39,834 nt of DNA from the IMG/VR virus record IMGVR_UViG_3300005613_003354, positions 1 through 39,834 of that record; one strand, written 5' to 3'. The position numbers were made by a program, and so were the translations under genes. Below, piece by piece: positions 7,572 through 14,074 of the stretch. The stretch's first letter is position 1, and the number at the start of each line of letters is the position of its first letter. The notes under the pieces are model-generated. The model saw only the letters and a program-made list of their open reading frames with translations, had not been told where the DNA came from and did no database searches. Origin of the DNA: a virus.

Positions 7572-8309
7572 TTAATCAAACATCATAATTTGATGTTCAG
7601 ATTCTTTGTTTTCCATCCACCAATTGAATACTTGTTCTCCAGATGTCCAGTTAACTTTTAATTTCCTTTCTTTTCTAACTTCAAGCATTTTTTCAAAAGC
7701 TCTTAAATAAGATTGTTTAAATTTAGGATAACGATTAAATTGTATGTATCTTGTTTTTCCTGCCATTGGGCAACCAATGCAACCGATTCTCTTCCAACCC
7801 TCGTCGTATAATTTGCAATATTTAATTTTTTCTTGTCTTATAAAATTCCAAACATCAGCATCAGTCCAGTCAAATATTACATTCATGTATCTTTTTGTAG
7901 TGTCTTTAAAGCAAGTCTCGACCATTTTTCTTTTTGATCTTTTTGTGCTTTCAGCAGCTCTAATACCTGTTACAACCACTCTGTTGTGACCACCTCTTTC
8001 TTTTAATTCTTCGCAGCAATATCTAACCATTCGTGTTGGTGGCATTAGTTTTTTTGGTATCATTTCCCACATCGACCTTTTGTAAGGTTCTTCTATTACA
8101 TCGGGGTAATTGTTCCGAATGAAATAAATTAAATCGGGGGGATCAACGCTTGTACTATTGTAATGAGCATCAAATTTAACCCCAGACATAACAGCTAATC
8201 TGTGGATCACTATGCTATCTTTTCCACCTGAAAAAGCTAAATAATACCCCTCAGGTGGCATGAATGTTTTTAATCTGTCTATTGCCATTAATACTTTTTT
8301 TTCTATCAT
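7572..8309 (-). CDS. PAPS/APS-reductase-family enzyme with CC...CxxC motif
   Basis: 245 residues from ATG 8309 (TTG codons at 8324 and 8321 are other possible starts). The ATP-binding loop SGGKDS is at 27-32. RYCCEELKE places a Cys pair at 98-99, GIRAAES is at 115-121, and WTDADVW at 148-154. GCIGCPM gives Cys 177 and 180. The CC plus CxxC set is the pattern that holds a 4Fe-4S cluster in APS reductases and in DndC-like proteins; E. coli-type PAPS reductases lack it. No sulfate-assimilation neighbours exist, so a role in nucleic-acid or cofactor sulfuration, or another ATP-driven modification, is more likely. Family secure, cluster likely, substrate unknown. Confidence 0.88.
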   Translation of the reverse strand: MIEKKVLMAIDRLKTFMPPEGYYLAFSGGKDSIVIHRLAVMSGVKFDAHYNSTSVDPPDLIYFIRNNYPDVIEEPYKRSMWEMIPKKLMPPTRMVRYCCEELKERGGHNRVVVTGIRAAESTKRSKRKMVETCFKDTTKRYMNVIFDWTDADVWNFIRQEKIKYCKLYDEGWKRIGCIGCPMAGKTRYIQFNRYPKFKQSYLRAFEKMLEVRKERKLKVNWTSGEQVFNWWMENKESEHQIMMFD

Positions 8310-8353
8310 TTTCTCAGCCAACAAGATTCCCGTTTATATTTACAAACTTTCAA
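8306..8353 (-). CDS. Candidate leader peptide (15 aa) ahead of PAPS-reductase-family gene
   Basis: A perfect AGGAGG lies 4 bases ahead of TTG 8353. That frame encodes 15 residues beginning MKVCKYKRESCW and ends at a TGA that overlaps the ATG of the PAPS-reductase-family gene (ATGA). The start MKVCK matches the start of the 100-residue protein at 7562. It may be a coupling leader, or the remnant of a small Cys-bearing gene. Support is only the ribosome site and the overlap. Confidence 0.3.
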   Translation of the reverse strand: MKVCKYKRESCWLRK

Positions 8354-8363
8354 TTTTCCTCCT

Positions 8364-8537
8364 TTACATTTTAATCAAAAACTCAATAAGTTCTGATTCT
8401 TTTTTTATATACTGTAAAATACCTTTCAATTTTTCAGGATATGCTTTCAAAATTTTTCGATAGCTGAACAACTTTTCAAGCTCTTGTTTTCCTGTTTCAT
8501 CAAGTTTTAATAGTTCTATTTTTAGTTGTATTTTCAT
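8364..8537 (-). CDS. Small helical hypothetical protein (57 aa)
   Basis: Starts at ATG 8537, two bases after the ParB-like gene's TAA. The ribosome site GGGAG is inside the last two codons of that gene, so an in-frame upstream TTG is rejected. The product is charged and helical (MKIQLKIELLKLDETGKQELE, then ILQYIKKESELIEFLIKM). No family is recognised. It sits between the ParB-like and PAPS-reductase-family genes and may be a small subunit of that system (inference). Confidence 0.6.
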   Translation of the reverse strand: MKIQLKIELLKLDETGKQELEKLFSYRKILKAYPEKLKGILQYIKKESELIEFLIKM

Positions 8538-8539
8538 TT

Positions 8540-9091
8540 TTACTCCCAAGCTTTTGAATATTCATGGTCTTTGAATATTTCTGTAATACCTGTATTTTGT
8601 TTCAATCTTAAAACCTCGTCTGCACTCATTCCAAGGTTTTCTGATATTTCTGTATCTGTCCACCCTAGAGAATACAACTCGGCTACAATATTACTCATTT
8701 GTGTAACATTGTGTTCGCCTCTAGCTCTATTGTGCCTTATTGTTGAAGCCATTCTGTCTTTTATTTCTTTATTTATTACAACAACTGGAATAAAAGGCAA
8801 TTTAAATTTTAAGGTCGCATTTTTATATCTATGAGCACCGTCAACAACAATATACTGATCGTTTTCTTTGTCGTAAATTGTTACGATTGGTTGTGTGTAA
8901 CCATCTTCTAATATTGAATGTCTTAGTAACTTCATTTCTGGCGGTGCAACATGATTAGGGTTATAATCATTAAACACTACTTTTTCAGCTTCTACAAGCT
9001 TAGTTTTTAAGCAAGGAAAAGCAATTTTTATTTCTTTTTCTGTAAGTTCTATCCCTTTTTTCATCATTTCAAAAACATCTTTTACTTTCAT
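8540..9091 (-). CDS. ParB/sulfiredoxin-fold protein, IbrB-like
   Basis: 183 residues from ATG 9091, which shares one base with the upstream stop (TAATG); GGAGG lies 8 bases ahead. An in-frame ATG at 9106 is less well placed. The ParB N-terminal signature is clear: YNPNHVAPPEMKLLRHSI, DGYTQPIVTIYD, VVDGAHRY and STIRHNRARGEH. Next comes a helix-turn-helix, WTDTEISENLGMSADEVLRL. ParB-fold proteins bind CTP or ATP and DNA. The pairing with an upstream DUF3440-type PAPS-reductase-like gene is the IbrA/IbrB pair known from E. coli and mobile elements, whose biochemistry is unclear to me. The name is by resemblance and order. Confidence 0.85.
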   Translation of the reverse strand: MKVKDVFEMMKKGIELTEKEIKIAFPCLKTKLVEAEKVVFNDYNPNHVAPPEMKLLRHSILEDGYTQPIVTIYDKENDQYIVVDGAHRYKNATLKFKLPFIPVVVINKEIKDRMASTIRHNRARGEHNVTQMSNIVAELYSLGWTDTEISENLGMSADEVLRLKQNTGITEIFKDHEYSKAWE

Positions 9092-10374
9092 TATATATTC
9101 CTCCATTTTTCTTTTAATGCTTCTAGTTTTTCATATTCCTGTTTGTTAGCCTGGAATGTTAAATTCTTACAAAGATAATCACCTTTTATAAGAACTTTTG
9201 TTATTCTTCTCCAAGACGGTTGCAGTTTTTTAGTGTCGTCTTTGTGTTCGTCGTGAATATCAACTATATACAAACCCTCCTTGTCGAATTTTTCGTTTTC
9301 AGCATATTCTTTTGTGTAAACATGTTCTATGTCATTATATAATTCTTTTCTCCACCATCTTAAAAATACATTTATTCTTCTTATATAATGCTCTCTTAAA
9401 AATGGTGGCATAGTTCTTAAAATTAATCTCCCCCATTCTTCCCAAGTTGTATATTCAGGCTTTTTTATTCCTCCTTTCATTATATTTTTTCCTTTGTATA
9501 ATTTTGCAAAATTAGCCCCGTATACTCTTTCTGTCATTTTAGACCATGTTTCAGGCTCTATTTTTGCAAATAAATCAATATTGTCCCTTTGTTCTTCACC
9601 ATACGGCTGACAAATCCGCATACAACCTAAAGGATAGCCAGCAAGGAACATTTTGTCATATACAGGATTATATTTTTTGCCATGACAATATTTCCAAACA
9701 TCAGAAGTAACCCAATCATATATAGGGTGTACTGAATATGTTTCATATCCTGTACTTTTTTGTTTTAAAATCCATTGATTATTTTTATAAAATTCTCTAT
9801 TCTTTTTAACTTTCATTTTTAAATATCTGTTATAACTTTCTTGTGTTCTTATTCCTATTATTTGAGCAACTTTTTTTAATCCTTTTTGCTCAACTAAAAA
9901 TTTTGGGAATTGTATAATAAATTCTTCAAACTCCATTCCTTTTCTGAAATAATCACCAAAAATATTATTTTCTTCATTAACTAATAATTTTGTTTCTGGG
10001 TATTCTCTTATCCAGGAACTTCTTTTTTCTTGTTCCCAAGCAAGCCATTTTGGCATATGGAAACTGCTTGCGTTGCTTAAGTTAAAAGGCAAACAAACCC
10101 AGTAACCTTTAACTTTAATTTCTTTATCCTCCACTATTTCTTTTAAAAAATCTATATGCATTTTATAATGACCTTCAAGGTCTACTATAAGCACATTTAA
10201 GGTTTTAAAACCTTTTTTTAAAGCTATTTCTTTCATAAGATAGAAACATACAGTACTGTCTTTACCGCCACTTAAAGAAAGCCATATTTCTTCTTCTTCA
10301 AACTCTGAATATAAAAAATCTAGTCTTTCTTTTGACATTTCTAAAACATTTTTGTTTAAAAATAATTTTGGCAT
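9091..10374 (-). CDS. Large PAPS-reductase-family protein, IbrA-like (DUF3440-type)
   Basis: 427 residues from the second of two adjacent ATGs (10374); GGAG is better spaced to it than to ATG 10377. The ATP-binding loop SGGKDS is at 35-40. GIRTQESYNRY, HPIYDWVTSDVWKYC and YPLGCMRICQPYGEEQR follow, as in the DUF3440-type large members. The C-terminal 170 residues (WSKMTERVYGANFAKLY..., TWEEWGRLILRTMPP) are the extra domain that separates this group from ordinary PAPS reductases. It overlaps the helicase gene by a few bases and the ParB-like gene by one, so the three are co-expressed. IbrA is described as a regulator partner of IbrB; enzymatic activity and substrate are unknown here. Confidence 0.86.
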   Translation of the reverse strand: MPKLFLNKNVLEMSKERLDFLYSEFEEEEIWLSLSGGKDSTVCFYLMKEIALKKGFKTLNVLIVDLEGHYKMHIDFLKEIVEDKEIKVKGYWVCLPFNLSNASSFHMPKWLAWEQEKRSSWIREYPETKLLVNEENNIFGDYFRKGMEFEEFIIQFPKFLVEQKGLKKVAQIIGIRTQESYNRYLKMKVKKNREFYKNNQWILKQKSTGYETYSVHPIYDWVTSDVWKYCHGKKYNPVYDKMFLAGYPLGCMRICQPYGEEQRDNIDLFAKIEPETWSKMTERVYGANFAKLYKGKNIMKGGIKKPEYTTWEEWGRLILRTMPPFLREHYIRRINVFLRWWRKELYNDIEHVYTKEYAENEKFDKEGLYIVDIHDEHKDDTKKLQPSWRRITKVLIKGDYLCKNLTFQANKQEYEKLEALKEKWRNI

Positions 10375-11747
10375 CATAACTCCTTTATTAATTTTTTAAG
10401 TTCTTCTTTTTTTAAGTTCTTTTTATTTTTTATTGCATTAAATTTACTTTTAAAACTTTCTATTATATCAGTTTTTTTGCTCATTGATTCCTGTATTTTT
10501 TCATCAATGCTTGAATTGCAAATGATATCTATATAATTAACATTATTTTTTTGTCCTATTCTATGGCATCTATCTTCGGCTTGTTTTCTGTTTGCGTAAT
10601 TAAAAGAATTAGTATAAAAAATAACTGTATCAGCTTCATTTAAAGTTAATCCATGACCGCCAGAGCTTGGAGTGGCAAGAAAATATTTATTTTTATTCCT
10701 AAAAAGTTCTATCTGGTTAAACTTTTCTTTTTCTGATAATTTGCCAGTATAGATAGAACAATTTTCAAGTTTTGATTCAACTTGTTCTATGTCTTTTATA
10801 TATTTGCACCAGATTATTATTTTTTCTGAATGACAATTATCTAATATTTCTAATAAACAATCAATTCTTTTATGATCTGAAAAATAACCCGACAAACACT
10901 TTTGAAGCTCTGTAAACATTTGAAAAATAGAATAACTATTAAATTCATCAAGTTCTATTTGAAGTAGGAACTTTTCTTTTATTTCTTCGTATATAGTTCT
11001 TTGTTTTACAGTCATGTTATATCTATATTCAGAAAATATTTTTTCAGGTAAATTAAGGCATTCTTTTTTAGTAACCTGATAAGTATATTTATTTATTCTG
11101 TCACAAATATAACCCGTATTTAATGTTCTCACAATCATACCTTTTATTTTTTCGTGATACTGGATATGATTATTTGCAAATGAATAAAAAGAATTATATT
11201 GAAGAATATGTTTTGATAAAAAATAAAATTGGCTGTATAAATCAGGAATGTTTTTTGTTATTGGCGTTCCTGTTAAAATAAGCCTGTTCCTTGATATTTT
11301 TGATAATTTTGTTATATTAATAGTTCTTTTTGCTCTGTGATTTTTAATATAACTTGATTCGTCAACAACAACAAAAGTTTTTAAACATATTAAGCTTTTA
11401 GCAGCAAATATATTTCTATTGCTTGACTGCATGCTTTCAATACCAACAATGTAAAATTGTGCTTTTGGTATTGTTTTTTCATTAGTTTTATTATCAAAAA
11501 TATATATATTTTCTTCTTTAATATTTAAATGCTTCATAAATTCTTTTTTCGTTGGTATTTTCAAGGATACAGGACAAAACCAAACAACTTTATTAATTTT
11601 ATTTTGTTTTCTTTTAATTAATTCTAAAGCTGTTCTAGTTTTTCCTGTTCCCATTTCCATAAATAAAGCACCAACAGTAAATCCATAAAGCTTATCGCAA
11701 GCTTGTTGTTGATGCTGAAATAATTCTGTTTTAGTTATTATCTTCAT
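10374..11747 (-). CDS. SNF2-family DNA helicase/translocase
   Basis: 457 residues, the compact phage form of SNF2. Motif I EMGTGKT is at 31-37, motif II DESS at 129-132, motif III LTGTP at 158-162, and the C-terminal lobe has ATPSSGGHGLTLNEA and motif VI QAEDRCHRIGQ at 389-399. Such proteins translocate on double-stranded DNA and may remodel protein-DNA complexes, aid replication, or drive restriction or modification. The start ATG has no clear ribosome site, and overlaps the previous gene by 17 bases, so translation is probably coupled. It heads the IbrA/IbrB block, suggesting a shared system (inference). Confidence 0.9.
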   Translation of the reverse strand: MKIITKTELFQHQQQACDKLYGFTVGALFMEMGTGKTRTALELIKRKQNKINKVVWFCPVSLKIPTKKEFMKHLNIKEENIYIFDNKTNEKTIPKAQFYIVGIESMQSSNRNIFAAKSLICLKTFVVVDESSYIKNHRAKRTINITKLSKISRNRLILTGTPITKNIPDLYSQFYFLSKHILQYNSFYSFANNHIQYHEKIKGMIVRTLNTGYICDRINKYTYQVTKKECLNLPEKIFSEYRYNMTVKQRTIYEEIKEKFLLQIELDEFNSYSIFQMFTELQKCLSGYFSDHKRIDCLLEILDNCHSEKIIIWCKYIKDIEQVESKLENCSIYTGKLSEKEKFNQIELFRNKNKYFLATPSSGGHGLTLNEADTVIFYTNSFNYANRKQAEDRCHRIGQKNNVNYIDIICNSSIDEKIQESMSKKTDIIESFKSKFNAIKNKKNLKKEELKKLIKEL

Positions 11748-12225
11748 TTAATATATTATTTTCTATGTTATAGAAATTTTCTATATGTTCCCACAACAAG
11801 ACCGCCCAGTCTCTTCGACCATCTTCGATTTCTTTTATCACTTCTACTTTTTCGCCATCGAAAGAAAACAAAATATAATTATTTTCTCTGTTTTTTCTGC
11901 TACCCTCTATGGAACAGCAAAGATATAAACCATCTTTGTAAGGAAAAGTGCCTTGTTTCTGCACAAAATCCCCTGTAATGCTATAGCCATTTGTTGCTTT
12001 TTTGTTTACTCCGATGACTGTTTTTATCCAGCCACCGTTGTAATACCCGCAACTTAATGTTGCTTTTTCTTTTATTTTTTTGAATAAATCGCAAACTGTA
12101 GGCGATTTTTCTTCGCCTTTTATCCTTTGCATTAATTTTTCTACATCTTCAAAAGAAGCTGATTTTTCATTTTTAAGATCAATTTTGATTAAGTTCAATT
12201 CTTTTAATATTTGTTCTTTTGTCAT
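11731..12225 (-). CDS. Hypothetical protein (164 aa)
   Basis: Not recognised. The first 55 residues are charged helix (MTKEQILKELNLIKIDLKNE...); the rest is beta-rich with many Gly, Tyr and Trp (SCGYYNGGWIKTVIG, LYLCCSIEGSRK, RRDWAVLLWEHIENF). The start ATG follows GGTGG. It is the first gene after the terminator at about 12245-12282 and overlaps the helicase gene by 17 bases. Its place at the head of the helicase/IbrA/IbrB block makes it a candidate member of that system. Confidence 0.65.
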   Translation of the reverse strand: MTKEQILKELNLIKIDLKNEKSASFEDVEKLMQRIKGEEKSPTVCDLFKKIKEKATLSCGYYNGGWIKTVIGVNKKATNGYSITGDFVQKQGTFPYKDGLYLCCSIEGSRKNRENNYILFSFDGEKVEVIKEIEDGRRDWAVLLWEHIENFYNIENNILNEDNN

Positions 12226-12244
12226 TTTTACACCACCTTAGTTT

Positions 12245-12282
12245 TTTAACAAAAAGCCCTGCAAGTGTGTGCCTGCAAGGCT
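12245..12282 (-). terminator. Intrinsic terminator inside the early operon
   Basis: Read leftward, 12282-12255 folds into an 11-bp stem (two G-U pairs) with a CACACA loop, and is followed by TTTTTGTT. This is a textbook Rho-independent terminator. It separates the first two early genes from the rest of the operon, so distal expression needs read-through or antitermination, or another promoter that I did not find. Confidence 0.85.
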
Positions 12283-12296
12283 AAATAATAATAATA

Positions 12297-12992
12297 CTAT
12301 TTGCAGAAGCCAGCTTGTGCCAGCCTCTCATAAGTGACGCCCGCTGGCATCATTGCGTTAAATTTTCCTTCGAAGCAGTCGCATTCTGCTTCATCTGGGC
12401 AAGAACATAATTCTAAATCGTCGTTAGTTGTAAAGATATAAGCACATGTGTGCTTTGGAAGTGTGATCACATTACCATCTTCAATATAGAACTCGCTCAT
12501 TGGAGTTCTATAGAAATTTACTCCCAGAGCAGAAAAAACTTCTGCATGTTCTGGTATAAAAAACGGTAAGAATTTCCCTTTTTCGGCGTCCCATTGCCAT
12601 GCGTCTGGCTTAGGCTGGTAAAAGTAAAGTCTGTATTCTTTATTAAGATAAATATCGAGTGAGCTAACCCACTCAACAGGAACTTCTATATCTTTAAATA
12701 TCTTTTTGATGAAGTCTCTAACTGGTACTGTGGGTGTGTTAGTTTCTATAAAATCAGGGTAACTTTCCATATACCCCGTTTCAATACAGACTGCAACACT
12801 GTATCGAGTGTTGCTAACGATAATAATCGGGTCAGTATGGTTCGCATTTTCCACTGTTTGTACCCTTCTTGCGAGGGTACATGCATTTAAATGGTCTGTG
12901 GTGATAGTTGACCTATCTCCTTCCACTTTCAGAAAAGTGGAATTAGAAAGTGAATACATTGCGCTTTGGATTCGGTCTAAAGTTACTCTCAT
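12297..12992 (-). CDS. Hypothetical early protein (231 aa)
   Basis: Not recognised. The product looks globular and mixed alpha/beta, with many aromatic residues (YRLYFYQPKPDAWQWD). A cysteine-rich segment LCSCPDEAECDCFEG lies at about 193-207, possibly metal-binding. The ATG overlaps the TGA of the 51-residue gene (ATGA) and follows GGGAGG. A terminator lies just past its stop, so with the 51-residue gene it forms the promoter-proximal early transcript. The earliest leftward genes of phages often encode host-takeover or anti-defence proteins, which is a guess here. Confidence 0.7.
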   Translation of the reverse strand: MRVTLDRIQSAMYSLSNSTFLKVEGDRSTITTDHLNACTLARRVQTVENANHTDPIIIVSNTRYSVAVCIETGYMESYPDFIETNTPTVPVRDFIKKIFKDIEVPVEWVSSLDIYLNKEYRLYFYQPKPDAWQWDAEKGKFLPFFIPEHAEVFSALGVNFYRTPMSEFYIEDGNVITLPKHTCAYIFTTNDDLELCSCPDEAECDCFEGKFNAMMPAGVTYERLAQAGFCK

Positions 12993-13144
12993 TTTTTTCC
13001 TCCCTCAATATTTTGGCTATCAAGCTTTGCGAACAGAGCATGCGCTCTGTCCTGTATTTCCTGAAGCTTATTGTTCCATACTATTTCCACGTCTAAAACA
13101 TCAGCATTTTCGATAATTTCTTTTGTTACTTGGTGTTTTTTCAT
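12989..13144 (-). CDS. First early gene, small protein (51 aa)
   Basis: ATG 13144 follows AGGGAG at about 8 bases and lies about 43 bases downstream of the predicted start point of the leftward promoter. The 51-residue product (MKKHQVTKEIIENADVLDVE...) is an amphipathic helix-rich acidic/basic mix with two Trp/Phe-bearing helices. It ends GGKK, and its last codons form the ribosome site of the next gene, overlapping it by 4 bases. No family is recognised. As the first gene from the early promoter it could be a regulator or host-takeover peptide. Confidence 0.7.
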   Translation of the reverse strand: MKKHQVTKEIIENADVLDVEIVWNNKLQEIQDRAHALFAKLDSQNIEGGKK

Positions 13145-13193
13145 AATTACACTCCCTGTTATTTTATTTGGCTTTGTTGCCCTACCTACTTAA

Positions 13194-13222
13194 ATAATAC
13201 AGTACATGGTCACCTATGTCAA
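13194..13222 (-). promoter_or_regulatory. Leftward early promoter (sigma70-type)
   Basis: On the minus strand TTGACA (13222-13217) and TATTAT (13199-13194) are separated by exactly 17 bases. A run rich in A and T lies upstream (13223-13258), as in an UP element. The spacer holds the palindrome GGTCACC (13208-13214) flanked by ACAT/ATGT, a plausible operator. It would transcribe the whole left operon, with a predicted start point near 13187. Confidence 0.85.
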
Positions 13223-13310
13223 GGATTTATTAAAAAAAGTATAAAAAACTTATAAAAGCCTACAGCCCCAAGCGTTTTACCACATACCAAAAGTATTAAA
13301 AAAGTAGCCA

Positions 13311-13338
13311 AATAATAAAAAAGAGCCCGAAGGCTCTT
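13311..13338 (-). terminator. Leftward terminator with UUCG tetraloop
   Basis: Read leftward, AAGAGCC-TTCG-GGCTCTT followed by TTTTATTATT: a 7-bp stem closed by the very stable C(UUCG)G loop with a U-rich tail. It would stop leftward transcripts that start to its right, before they reach the early promoter. The plus-strand reading lacks a U tail, so it works one way. Confidence 0.85.
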
Positions 13339-13484
13339 AAAAAGAGAGCATATCTCGTAGGAAAGATATGAATAAAAAAAAAAGAAGGTTGCATTTATAA
13401 TAACACCAGGTCGATTATTTGTAAAATGACAGTCACCAAATGGGTCGCTGGGGAGAGTATTAAGGAACTGTTGCTCTCTCAGTA

Positions 13485-13505
13485 GGTAGAAAACTACCCA
13501 TTTTT
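13485..13505 (+). terminator. Short rightward terminator
   Basis: GGTAG-AAAA-CTACC followed by CA and TTTTT. The 5-bp stem is short but the U-run is good. It would end a short rightward RNA beginning somewhere after about 13340; no clear promoter for it was found. Confidence 0.5.
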
Positions 13506-13851
13506 AAAAGCCTAGGTGCAGAAGGGATTCAGAGAGTTTGTACTCAGAGGGGTTAGAATTAGAGGAAAATGCTAAAAAAGGGCTATTTTGGCGATTTTTG
13601 AAAATAAGATATTGTTGTCTAGCAACACTATATGAGTTTGTACTCGCACCGTTGAGCCATTTGAGAGGGGTCGGGCTCTTAGACTCTTAGTGCACCAAGC
13701 ACTTTAGAGGTTGAAAAAAAGGTACTAAAAATAGAAATGTGACAACCACAGTACTTTGAGTGCTGTTAGGGGGCTTATTTGAGGGTATTTTATGGTGCTT
13801 AAAGGCTCGGTGCAGTAGCCACAGAGTTCGTTTAGCGAGAGAGGCTTGAAA

Positions 13852-13935
13852 ATGAGTGAAAACAGAGTGATTTCAGTGTACTCGGAAAAAAGACAAAAAA
13901 GCTCTGAGTCGTTAGAGAGAGTAGGGCTGTATTAA
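13852..13935 (+). CDS. Candidate micropeptide (27 aa)
   Basis: ATG 13852 follows GAGAGG at 7 bases; the 27-residue frame starts MSENRVISVYSEKRQKSSES and closes with TAA 30 bases before a rightward terminator. It is the only half-plausible frame in the control region. It may be chance within a structured RNA. Confidence 0.2.
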   Translation: MSENRVISVYSEKRQKSSESLERVGLY

Positions 13936-13964
13936 TTTACTTTAGTCCTAAGGGTACTCTTTTT

Positions 13965-13996
13965 AACAAAACACCCCTTAAAGGGGTTTGTTTTTT
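13965..13996 (+). terminator. Rightward intrinsic terminator before the late promoter
   Basis: CACCCC-TTAAA-GGGG(T) stem, extended imperfectly by A/T pairs, and followed by TTTG and TTTTTT. It would end rightward RNAs from the control region and insulate the late promoter 45 bases further on. Confidence 0.75.
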
Positions 13997-14039
13997 AAAA
14001 AGGGAAATAGTACCCTAAGCCGCAGTAGGGGTTAGAGAG

Positions 14040-14068
14040 TTGACAGATTTGATGTTATTGGCTACAAT
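14040..14068 (+). promoter_or_regulatory. Rightward promoter (sigma70-type)
   Basis: TTGACA (14040-14045), 17-base spacer, TACAAT (14063-14068): one mismatch from full consensus. The expected start point, about 7 bases on, falls at or next to the ATG at 14075. The mRNA would therefore be leaderless unless translation begins further in. It probably drives the rusA-like gene and the packaging/head genes. Confidence 0.85.
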
Positions 14069-14074
14069 TGAAGC

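Larger units (their letters stand above)
13145..14074. other. Gene-poor divergent control region, about 930 bases
   Basis: No convincing protein gene is seen between the leftward and rightward operons. The plus strand is purine-rich. Apart from the promoters and terminators listed separately, hairpins include 13350-13371 (CATATCT/AGATATG), 13534-13545 and 13634-13645 (GAGT-TTGT-ACTC in both), 13613-13627, 13654-13678 (GAGCC/GGCTC), 13689-13703 and 13748-13766. The density of structure suggests one or more non-coding RNAs, or a protein-binding array; a packaging site cannot be ruled out. Confidence 0.6.

Noticed and set aside
8540-9091. Plasmid-type ParABS partition system
   Set aside because: There is no ParA ATPase and no parS-like palindromes; the ParB-fold protein pairs with an IbrA-like gene instead.
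7572-10374. Sulfate assimilation genes (cysH and partners)
   Set aside because: No sulfurylase, APS kinase or sulfite reductase is present, and the neighbours are DNA-related; the family fold alone does not show sulfate reduction.
12808-13116. Plus-strand open frame of about 100 codons opposite the first early genes
   Set aside because: It runs antisense to two genes with good ribosome sites and a promoter, has no ribosome site, and its product has no recognisable features.
13340-13996. tRNA genes in the control region
   Set aside because: Hairpins are present, but no cloverleaf with a T-arm GTTCRA-type sequence and acceptor pairing could be built.
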